From NCBI RefSeq assembly GCF_035582795.1, contig NC_134373.1, forward strand, positions 36,922,501-36,986,500: a DNA stretch of 64,000 nt. The letters are read 5' to 3'. Below, one piece after another: positions 34,641 through 64,000 of the stretch. Source of the DNA: Mycteria americana. Lineage: Eukaryota > Chordata > Aves > Ciconiiformes > Ciconiidae. The notes beneath the pieces were generated by a model. It worked only from the letters and a program-made list of their open reading frames with translations. It was not told the DNA's origin and did not search any database. How positions within the stretch are numbered: the stretch's first letter is position 1; every line of letters begins with the position of its first letter. Position numbers and translations under genes: made by a program.

Positions 34641-36090
34641 CTGCTGTGGGGTTTGCTTGTGTCAGTAAACCTGTAAATGCTGTGGAGGGCTTCAGCCTGT
34701 GATAGAGGAATGCGTCCTAGAAGCATGTAGGTGTCTGCTGTGCGTGGCTTCAGCATAGTCTAGCTGCAGTGAACTTCTGCAGGTCACTGGTTTCCCGGAG
34801 GAGCAGACCAATAACTGGAGTTAAAACTCCCTGGGAGACCCAGGGCACTGCTGAGGAAGCGTGGAGCCGTGGAAGCCCCTACACCGTTTGCAGGAGGCAT
34901 CTCGGGCAGCTTCTCACTGACAGGACCCACTAGGTAGGCTGCACCTCCGGCTTCTGAAGGACTAGCCTGAGGTGAAAAGGGTGTAACTTAAGCCAGGTGA
35001 GGGTCAGACCTTAGTTTGGACACTTGGCTCCTTGTCTGTAATGTTGTGTTTACAGGTATGATGGTATAAGGTAATGTTTGCCAAGTGATGCCATGGCCGG
35101 CAGCTGTTACTGAATGGCAGCTGGTGGCACACGATGCCTGCCAGCAGGAACTGTTTCAATATCTATGAAAAATGGCTTGGAATTGCTCTGCCACCTGCAA
35201 AGTCATTAATCTCTGCCTAAACTGGAATTTTCCTGTAATTAAAGCAGCTAAGGGCTGACTCTTTTTTCAGTTCTGAAACCCTTTAAAAAGTGCTGGCCGC
35301 AGAAGCTTCCTGCAGTAGTGTTATTTCATGTTATGGTGCACTTGCCGTATAGTGAACAGAGACTTGTCTTAATTGCAGAATGGTAAAGGCTGCCTGGCAA
35401 TTTGTTTTTTTGGGTGTAAAAAGATTCAACTCCGCACGGTTCGCTCACTTTTCACTGCAGGGGTCAGAGTAGAGGTTCTGACTGGGTTAGCCTTTTTTGA
35501 AAGCTGGTATTATTTTAATGTAGATTGTTGTGCTTTGGTACCTAATTACAGCTTTTTGAGGGTTGGGGGTTTTTTGTTGTTTTTTCTTTTTGAAGATGGC
35601 TAAGGGCTAAAGAGGTGACAAAGTAGAATAAAAGCTGCCCAACTGTTTACAATTTATCCTATGCTTACATGCTCTTTTAAACCCAAAGAAAATAAGAAAA
35701 TAGTAGAACTAACTTGATAACTTTTTAAAAACTTGCAGTGAATAAATTCTGTATTTTGTGAGATCATACTAGCAAAAATGTGCACAGGCACGAGTTGGTT
35801 GTGAGGCTTGTTTATTTTAGAAGGAATAATAATTCACCCTAGATCACTTCTGCTGGTTTTTCATAATTCTCTCTACCAAAAACCCCCACAAACCCACCTC
35901 CACCCTGCATGTGGATAATGACAATACCCAAACAAGGAATAGTAAATAAAATCTGTTTGGGCAGATTGTGTACTCTGGATACGGCTGTCAAGAAAACATG
36001 CTCTTTTTCCAGGCTCTCTCTTTTTGGCACACAGGAAGATGCTCTAAGGGGACCCATCGCTGGCTGCAGGGTGTATGGGAGGAGTCGTGG
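34641..36090. other. Intergenic upstream of MCM6
   Basis: No gene is recognised. Moderate GC near the island falls to AT-rich, with T-rich runs at about 35560-35595. A divergent non-coding transcript from the CpG island is possible but not shown by the sequence. Confidence 0.6.
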
Positions 36091-36094
36091 AGGT

Positions 36095-36310
36095 TAACAG
36101 TGGACGCCTGTGGCTTGAATGAAATCATGCCACTGCTGAGTGCTGCCGTACGGGACATGCTGAAACCCCAGTATGAACTGGAGTCCAAGGCAGCCAAGCA
36201 GAGTGCCACAATGGATATTGCGTTCTCCATCACCTTGGCAGCAGAGTGCAGGTAACAATTTGCTTTCACGTGGAGGGGTGTCCAATACACCTGGAATTGA
36301 CCGCCCCGGG
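36095..36310 (+). pseudogene. Endogenous retrovirus pol (reverse transcriptase) relic
   Basis: A plus-strand frame starting near 36095 reads as the N-terminal palm region of a retroviral reverse transcriptase, with the TVD-x-x-x-LNE pattern followed by a proline/leucine block and a DIAFSI segment at about 36210. The frame is broken by TAA at 36253-36255, after which the same frame still resembles the next RT block, then by TGA at 36298-36300. No LTR, gag or env was found around it. It is a short, ancient, non-functional fragment. Family assignment rests on motif spacing only. Confidence 0.5.
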
Positions 36311-39071
36311 GTGGAAACACAAAGGTTTTCTGCTTTTACTCTTCCTTTCCTCTTCCCCTGGCCCACTGTGCAGGGAGCAAGCAGCTGTGTGGTGCTTAGC
36401 TGCCCACTGGGGTTAGCCCCCAACAGGTGTGTGCTGCCATGGGGAACCAGTCTGCACTTTGCTTCCAAAAGAACAGCCTGAGTCCTCTTTCCTGCTGGGC
36501 AGATTCAGAGAGCTCAGTGAACACAGATGGGTTTTCACAGGAAAATGTTGTAGTTAAACTGCAGAAGCAAACTGAGGCTTTGTGTTTGTTTTGAGCAGAT
36601 GACTCCCTGGCTGTTCCTTACCAATATCCTTTTTAGTTCCTTAGTTTAAAAAATTGTGTGATTGTGATTACCATCTGTATATCATGAAAGAAAAAAAAAG
36701 GGAAACATTTTAACTGGTGGAGAAGCAGCAGCAATGTGGACTCCATGTAAAATGCTAAACTTCCTGCAAGTTACTGGAAATAAAGGACTATACAAGTTTG
36801 ACTTTTCCAGAACTACCAAACCAAAGTCGCTACCTATCAAAGCAACATAAAGTTCTGAAATTACTATTTGCAGGGTTTCAAACTAAGTTCTAACAATGTG
36901 CAGCTCCCACTAAAGTATCCTGTTAAGATGACATTCAGGACAAACACACTTTGCATTTTGATTTATGATCATAATTATTTTCAGTTAGCGAAGAAAAACT
37001 GCATGAAAGGTTTCTTCATACAAAGGAATCAGGGTCTCCATCCAAATTCTCGTCCTTGTGCAGCTACTGTGAATAAATCAAACTGCAGCATGAGCTCGGA
37101 CAACTCTTAACAGAATTGGGATAAGTACAGTTGTTACAGGAATGTATGCACAAAACTTGCTGCCAAATCTAGACCAAGAAACATAGTTCTCTGAATATTT
37201 TTTTTGTTGGCATGAAATGTACGTCAGTAAAATTTTGCTCCTTATTAGAAGGATGCGCTTCTGATGTAGAATACATTACCAGTTCCATAGGAACAAAAGC
37301 AATTAAATTAATTCCAGTTGGCTTAGCTGAATGAACAACTGTTTTGAAACTTGGATTCATCAGTAATAAGTCTGTGATGATGAGCTGCGTTTATAATCCA
37401 CTTAGCTTTGTAAAGTATAACTGGGTACATTGTAAGATTTTAAAGTTGGTAATTTGGGGAAGATTCCATGGTAAATTAATTGCAACAGACTCAAAGCTGC
37501 AAAGTGTGTTATTGCTTGAATTGTGTGACTTCTAAACAAAGTTTAACTTTTATATTTCCAGTACTTTACCTAACTGACCTTTAGTATGATTGTTTTCTAA
37601 TGGAGAACTCTTGTCACAAAACATTAAAATTAAGTCTTGTTCAATGGCAGCTGCAAAAGATGATTTGCCCTTTTGTGAAATTCTACACAATTTATACACA
37701 GCCTTACTGACCTTTTTGTAGCATAACCAATATGTGACTTCTCTGACATTTAAAAATCAAGGTAGCAACAATAACACGGACTGTCTAAACCATACCTCCT
37801 ACTGAAAGCTCTTTATCATGTAAAATGTTAAGCAAAAATTAAGTCAGGAATTACAAATGTGTATGAATATTAGAGTAACTCTACTGCAGTGCCCAAGTAA
37901 GGAATTTAATCCTTTGCTCTTTGGCATCCACACTTAAAATGTTTTAAATTTGAAAAACAACTATCAGATGCAGTCCATAAAAGGAAGTTTCAAATACACT
38001 GGTTCCTCTCCAAATGCAGGGCACATCCTTTGGGCTGGGAGGAAGAAGAGAAGCAGCTTTGCACATGACTGCAAATTGAGGAGGTTCAAGTAGGTGAGTC
38101 ATTTGAGAAAAAGGATGTCTAGAAAGAATTTTAGAAGTACTCTGACTTACAGAAACACCCAATTTCTCTAAATGTACAACAGTTGGGCTGTTCACAACAT
38201 TTATAAATGAAAAAAAAAACTGAAATAGGTTGGCTTACATTACTTGGTCTTCTTTCATTGGGAATAGATACATGAAATCCTTGCTAATTTGTTTTGTTTG
38301 TTATCCTAGAGGCTGGGTCAGGCAGAAAAACACATGACCTGCTCTCAAACTCACCGTTCACTTATTTTCTGAGAATATTATATATCATTTGTGTTTTCCA
38401 TGAGTGTATATAACCTTCTGTGCATTCTCAAATAGTAACACAAAATAAAGAACAGGCCTATGGCTTGCATACAACTTTCCGAAAAAAAAAAAAAGGGGGG
38501 GAAGATAGAAAGAAAAGAAATTTAAACTTTAGGCAGTTCCTGCATCATTTAAAAAAATAAAAACACAACCATTATTGATTCATTATTATCTTGTGAGGAT
38601 ACAAAGCAAAAACGAGAAAGACAGATACTACATCTAATTTACTTTGAGAGATTTATTGCAATCTATTTTCACAATTTCATATGAAGACTTTTTGTTAAGA
38701 ATGTTCTTCTTCTCACCTGCTTTTCTACCTGACACTCATGTAAATTAACAATTGGCTGGTTTCCTCCTGATTTTTAAATTGCAAGCATCCAGTTATTTTA
38801 GCTTTGAGCCAATTCTGTACTTCAGAATATTCAATCTTGCTGATGTAAGTTAAAAATGCAGAATTTTTATTGCATAATTTATTAAAATGTTTAGAAACAT
38901 GATACAATTTAATGTGACACTAGAATACTAACTCAAAGTATCACATTTTCATTAAAAATGTGCACAGTTGCCAATACAAAGAGTCTTGATCTGTTAAAAT
39001 ATTTTCTTTTAAATAAACAGCTAAGGATAAAAAAAATTATTGTGGCACTTTAGTAAATGAGATTTTTTTTT
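36311..39071. other. Intergenic between MCM6 and DARS1
   Basis: AT-rich, with homopolymer runs at about 38480-38520. No gene, LTR or RNA gene is recognised. It may contain part of the DARS1 3' UTR if a distal poly(A) site is used (further AATAAA on the minus strand at 38652-38657). Confidence 0.6.
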
Positions 39072-39077
39072 TTTATT
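39072..39077 (-). terminator. Candidate DARS1 polyadenylation signal
   Basis: AATAAA on the minus strand, about 110 bases after the DARS1 stop and followed by an A run. It would give a short 3' UTR. Several further AATAAA hexamers downstream leave the choice open. Confidence 0.45.
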
Positions 39078-39187
39078 GCACATTATAACACTCAAATCAA
39101 TACAGGTTCATCAGTAGCAGGGGATATGCTTGCAATCGTATCATATTTGCAGGGCAAATCATCTCAAACTTTCAAAAGCCACTCATG

Positions 39188-58762
<19,575 letters not shown>

Positions 58763-60244
58763 CTGTCAATAAAGATAGGATAGGAGGCTTAGTAAATTTC
58801 ATTGCATACTGCACCAGACTCAGTACTGAGCACTAGGATGTTCATGTACTGTATGAACTGCTGGAACAACAAAACAGAGTTAAGGATTTAGGTAAAGTTA
58901 CTTATTACATATATAATAACTGAGTAATGAAGGACTTTGCTAAAATATTCCCAGCCACAATAAATTCAAACTGGGATGGAAGACTTGGGAGGGCAAGAAT
59001 TATGATTAAGCTTAGTGCTCGCTCGTTCTTTGAGTGTGTATACATAAACTGACAAGTTGCACAGTTCTTTTTCTAGGCCACATAAACTCTTGTATGTGTC
59101 AGCGGATGCAACTATCTGAAAGATGTGTCTTAACCAGCAGAACAACAAACTGAAAGGAAGTCCTAGATCTGGAGGGGAAAACGAAAACTGATTGAGCTTG
59201 TTTAAACTACATGACTTGTTACTGAAAGATGCAAGATGCTTGTAAGTCATTTTTCTATGATGGGACATCTTAATTGCTCTCCACTAACAGTCACTAATAG
59301 TACATTAAAACACCATATAACATCTTGAAAGCCTTCCAAAAATATGATGTGAAGTATGTGTGCTATAAGCAAACAATAACAAAAGCCTCAAGAGTCATAG
59401 GTGAGAAAATAATTTGTATGAGCAGTTTTTATTTAGGTATTTAAGGTACTGGACTTTAAACAAGTAATTTTCTACAGATAATCTCACCCCCACTGGAAAT
59501 ATATTTTCACTCTGTCTCTTTGCTAGCCTGCTTACAAAAGGCCAAATATCAGAAAATATTTCTTTCTTTTTTACGAAAAATAACTGTTACAATTAATTTT
59601 ATCTTTCACTTCTCAGGCCTTCTTGAGAAGACTGGAAAGCACTTTATGTACATCACTTGACCACATAAGCCCTTAGAAAGCAGGAAAATAGCAGGCCCAC
59701 AATTTAACTGCAAATAATAAGAGGTGAGCAAGGATGTCATCAGACAAGCTGGCCATTACTGATCTCGGTAAAGCAAAGAGCAATTAACAGTCTTCAAGTT
59801 TACAAGGTTGGCTTTTTTTTTTTAGTAAGACCCCTCTCCATGCCCCAAAAGACCCAACCCACAAAACCCATACGGCTAAGTTGGAAGGTGGTGAGATAAG
59901 TATTTATATGCACAGGAGGCATTACTGAGGGTCAGTAACGCCCAGTTAAAGGAGGTAAGGACAGAATACAAGCAGATACAAGCTACTGCTGATGGTAACT
60001 ATAGTCCTAATCATTTCCAGCCGCATTAGTTTACCTAGCACCGCCTGGAGTAAGTCAGTCTAAGAGCTGTGAACAAAATCTAGGTATTCTAGCCCTACAG
60101 TCTTTTTGTACAGCTACAGTAAAACCACGTGAGAAACTTAATCAGGATTGAGAAGTTTCTCTTTAGAATTATCTATGTTTGGAATTATTCATTCTCTCAC
60201 ATTTTTAAAGTAGGATTTACCCAGCTAAACAATTAAGTTTATCT

Positions 60245-62310
60245 CAGAATCACAGAATCATATAGGTTGGAAAAGACCTTTAAGATCATTGAGTCCAACC
60301 GTAAACCTAACACTACCAAGACCACCACTGTACCATGTCCCTAAGTACCTCATCCAAACGTCTTTTAAATACCTCCAGGGATGGGGACTCAACCACTTCT
60401 CTGGGCAGCCTGTTCCAATGCTTGATAACCCTTTCAGTGAAGAAAAATTTCCTAATATCCAGTCTAAACCTCCCCTGGTGCAACTTGAGGCCACATCCTC
60501 TTGTCCTATCACTTGCTACCTGGGAGAAGAGACTGACCCCCACCTCTCTACAACCTCCTTTCAGGTAGTTGTAGAGAGCGATAAGGTCTCCCCGCAGCCT
60601 CCGCTTCTCCAGGCTAAACAACCCCAGCTCCCTCAGCCGCTCCTCATAAGACTTCTGCTCCAGACCCTTCACCAGCTTTGTTGCCCTTCTCTGGACACCC
60701 TCCAGCACCTCAATGTCTCTCTTGTAGCAAGGGGCCCAAAACTGAACACAGTATTCGAGGTGTGGCCTCACCAGTGCCGAGTACAGGGGCACAATCACTT
60801 CCCTAGTCCTGCTGGCCACGCTATTTTTGATACAAGCCAGGATGCCATTGGCTTTCTTGGCCACCTGGGCACACTGCTGGCTCATATTCAGCCAGCTGTC
60901 AACCAACACCCCCAGGTCCTTTTCTGCCTGGCAGCTTTCCAGCCACTCTTCCCCAAGCCTGTAGTGTTGCATGGGGTTGCTGTGGCCCAAGTGCAGGACC
61001 CTGCACTTGGCCTTGTTAAACCTCATACAACTGACCTCGGCCCATCGATCCAGCCTGTCCAGGTCCCTCTGCAGAGCCTGCCTACCCTCCAGCAGATCAA
61101 CACTCCCACACAACTTGGTGTCATCTGCAAACTTACTGAGGGTGCACTCGATCCCCTTATCCAGACCATTGATAAAGATATTAAACAGAACTGGCCCCAA
61201 CACAGAGCCCTGGGGAACACCGCTTGTGACCGGCCGCCAACTGGAGTAAACTCCATTCACCACCACTCTTTGGGCCCAGCCATCCAGCCAGTTCTTTACC
61301 CAGCGAAGAGTACACCCCTCCAAGCCATGAGCAGCCAGTTTCTCCAGGAGAATGCTGTGGGAAACCGTGTCAAAGGCTTTACAGAAGTCTAGATAGACAA
61401 CATCCACAGCCTTTCCCTCATCCACTAGGCGGGTCACCTTGCCGTAGAAGGAGATCAGGTTGGTCAAGCAGGACCTGCCTTTCCTGAACCCATGCTGGCT
61501 GGGCTTGATCCCTTGGTTATTCTCTACATGCTGTGTGATAGCACTCAGGATGATCTGCTCCATCAGCTTCCCTGGCACTGAGGTCAGGCTGACAGGCCTG
61601 TAGTTCCCTGGGTCCTCCTTTTGGCCCTTCTTGAAGATGGGCGTCACATTAGCTAATCTCCAGTCAGCAGGGACATCCCCAGTTAGCCAGGACTGCTGGT
61701 AAATGATGGAAAGGGGCTTGGTGAGCACTTCTGCCAGTTCCTTCAGTACTCTTGGGTGGATCTCATCAGGCCCCATAGACTTGTGAGTGTCTAAGTGGTG
61801 CAGCAGGTCACTCACCATTTCCCCCTGGATTATGGGGGCTCCATTCTGGTCCCCATCCCTATCTTCCAACTCCAGGGGCTGGGTACCCAGAGAACAATTG
61901 GCCCTGCTATTAAAGACTGAGGCAAAGAAGGCATTAAGTACCTCAGCCTTTTCCTCATCCTTGATCACTGTGTTCCCTCCCCCATCTACGAGGGGCTGGA
62001 GATTCTCCTTAGCTCTCCTTTTGCTGCTAATGTATTTGAAGAAGTGTTTTTTGTTGTCTTTTACAGCAGCAGCCAGATTGAGCTCTAGCTCAGCTTTGGC
62101 CCTTCTAATTTTCTCCCTGCACAGCCTTGCTACACCTTTGTAGTCCTCCTGAGTTGCCTGCCCCTTTTTCCAGAGGTCATAGACTCTCCTCTTTTTCCTG
62201 AGTTCGAGCCAGAGCTCTCTAGTCAGCCAGCTATCTTTTTAGCTGATGAGGGACACTTAGCTCTCTTCTCTGATAAAGCCCGAGTGGCACGATCCAGAAG
62301 CAGCTGAGAT
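60245..62310 (-). mobile_element. CR1 LINE, 5'-truncated, long open ORF2
   Basis: Non-LTR retrotransposon in DARS1 intron 4, in the same orientation as the gene. The minus-strand frame is open from 62238 to a stop at 60313 (641 codons). It covers the end of the endonuclease-RT linker ([20 protein letters not shown]) and the full reverse transcriptase: [50 protein letters not shown] and catalytic FADDTKL. The C-terminal domain ends at the stop. Upstream, a one-base shift in an A run puts TAA at 62239-62241, and CR1-like sequence continues to about 62310. The 3' end is the CR1 hallmark ATTCTGTGATTCT near 60245. The endonuclease is missing, so the copy is not autonomous. The open frame suggests a fairly recent insertion. 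Confidence 0.95.
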
Positions 62311-64000
62311 AGAAGCGTTGCCAAGTGTTACCAAGTGTTGCCAACTATGACTGCTTGCTTGCCCTGCTTTCTACTATTCCTGAAGCATCCATATCAGCCC
62401 TAAAAAAAGCTAGATGGATCTTTCGTCTAACCTGGGACAAACTTTTTAATGTTATAAAGCTGAGTTTAAATTTAAGTTATCCAACAGAATTTTTGAATAA
62501 AAATTATCTAAGTTTTGAAAAATCTGATGGTATTACAAGTAACAGTGGAAAATTCAAGCATCAAAATTCTCAAAACCTAACAGCATCACTATAAGTAAAT
62601 TACAAGTAACTGAAAAAAGCCAAATTTGAGCATTTTAGTTGATTACACTATTTCTTTGATGGTAATACTTTCAGGTGATAGAACTCATTGGCAGCTGCTC
62701 TAAAAGTTATACAGACCATGGTGCTTCATATGCTTGATTTGCTTAACCATTAGGTAATTCCACATACTGCATAAAATTTGTGAATAGTATGTTTTTCTGG
62801 TACATTTACACTTTAAAAGAGCTGCAGTTGCTCAAATCAGTATAGTGAACAAATGACTAAATTTGTACAAAGCAGAGGTTGACAGTAGGCTTTAAATCCA
62901 AATTCATTTAGTTAAGGGTGAGCCTCCATTCATCTCCATTATTTAAGCAGAGGCAACAAATTCAAGACAGAAAAGAAGAAATGACACTAAGTGCTTAGAA
63001 GTACACCCTATTACAAAATTATTCTGTTTAAAACTCCCTAAAAAGACTGAGGCAGCAATACAATGCTTTGGATGCAAGAGAACATGATGATTAGAAACGC
63101 ACAGAGAATATATAATGCTAAAAACTATTTTAGGCATAACTATGGCGTAACTATGAATTCCCTTTGCTTTTTAAATAAGTGAATGTTTAAAAAGAATAAA
63201 AGTTTTACTCTTGTGCTAACTTTTTTTCCCCTAAACAGTTCTCCTCTATTTTTCCCCGTTCCTTTTTCATGTCAACATTCTGGCAAATGACCAGAAAACA
63301 CTACTAATGACACCAATAGCAGTGTCTTAATTGAAAATATAAGTTTCTAATCTGCTGAATAAAAGCCCTCTCTCTAATAATTGCAAATAAAAATAATGTT
63401 TTAAACTTATTGAAGCAAATTCTCTGCACAGTGAAAAAGAAAATAATAGTTAAATGTAAACGTGTTGTATGATGGATTCATAATCAGATTACTGATCCCA
63501 TGGCTGAGAACTGGTGTTAGTGAAGTCATTACAGAGCTTTGATCAGAACATGCATGGAATTCAAGACATGCAGAATGGTATCAGTTTAAAATCCAGGAAG
63601 ACACTGACTTTTACATCATTGTAACTGTAATATTGCTTTGCAAACTTGCATAACACAACTTTCAAACTTGGCACTTGTGATTAAATGTGGGTTTTTTCCT
63701 CTCTCTCTCTAAAGTGGAGTTTCAATTAAAACGGCATGTTTCTTGGTCTGGAACACACTTTAAAACTGTAACATCCCTTAGCCATTAAATTTGCCATAAT
63801 TTTAAGATTTATTTCAACTCAGTTCCTACCTATGTAGATCCCTGTATCCAAATATGCATATAAATGCCTGGGCACACAAAAGTACTACCAAGTTTTCTAC
63901 TGCATATGACCATCTTTGTATTTACAAACGTTCATCATCTACTCTAAAATTTAATTTGATAATTAGAAAATATGCATTTGTTCATTCAGACTACATATCT
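62311..64000. other. DARS1 intron 4, distal part
   Basis: Unique AT-rich sequence up to the window edge. A short repeat of TTGCCAAGTGTTACCAAGTG borders the CR1 at 62318-62343. No exon of DARS1 (expected exon 4, QQQFNVQALVAVG region) was found. Confidence 0.6.

Noticed and set aside
36868-37110. 80-codon plus frame in the MCM6-DARS1 intergenic region
   Set aside because: No domain, no conserved motif and AT-rich codon use matching the background.
60289-61392. 367-codon plus-strand frame
   Set aside because: Antisense shadow of the CR1 ORF2 on the minus strand, which has the real RT motifs.
61966-61968. Start codon for the CR1 ORF2 at 61968
   Set aside because: The codon is GTG, not ATG, and the same frame stays open 90 codons further upstream with CR1-like sequence, so no start lies here.
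62311-64000. Expected DARS1 exon 4
   Set aside because: No block resembling the QQQFNVQALVAVG region was found. It must lie beyond the right edge.

Overview
The window is vertebrate nuclear DNA, almost certainly avian. It has long introns with GT-AG splice sites, CR1 LINEs that end in the bird-type ATTCTGTGATTCT tail, and three conserved genes in the order LCT - MCM6 - DARS1, all on the minus strand. This is the same head-to-tail synteny as the human chr2q21 lactase locus. I assembled the exons by hand: every junction used has AG/GT ends, and the phases close across all three genes. Recognition of the genes rests on remembered human protein families, not on a database search.

Layout. 776-18051: LCT (lactase-phlorizin hydrolase), 14 exons coding residues 1-1702. 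The last exons, carrying the domain IV nucleophile, membrane anchor and tail, lie beyond the left edge. 18052-20696: short LCT/MCM6 intergenic region with the LCT promoter (TATA-like box, HNF1-like site, palindromic GATA pair) and a decayed duplicate of the LCT start region. 20697-34201: complete MCM6, 17 exons, 825 aa, starting in a CpG island with a palindromic E2F site. 34202-39187: intergenic, with a small relic of a retroviral pol gene near 36.1-36.3 kb. 39188-58762: DARS1 (cytosolic aspartyl-tRNA synthetase), 12 exons matching human exons 5-16, complete at the C-terminus. Its first exons lie beyond the right edge, and 58763-64000 is intron holding a long CR1 element whose reverse-transcriptase frame is still open.

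How the genes relate. The three proteins do not form one pathway. LCT is a brush-border glycosidase, MCM6 a subunit of the replicative helicase, and DARS1 a translation enzyme. Their link is positional: in mammals LCT transcription is controlled from enhancers inside MCM6 introns, and here LCT sits only about 2.6 kb downstream of the MCM6 stop codon.

Most noteworthy: (i) a decayed copy of the LCT signal-peptide start and proximal promoter 1.6 kb upstream of LCT; (ii) an exon-like open block with good splice sites on the strand antisense to MCM6 intron 7, not recognised; (iii) loss of the arginine that separates the pro-region from mature lactase in mammals; (iv) a perfect 18-bp inverted repeat in DARS1 intron 7. 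I found no convincing wholly new biological system.
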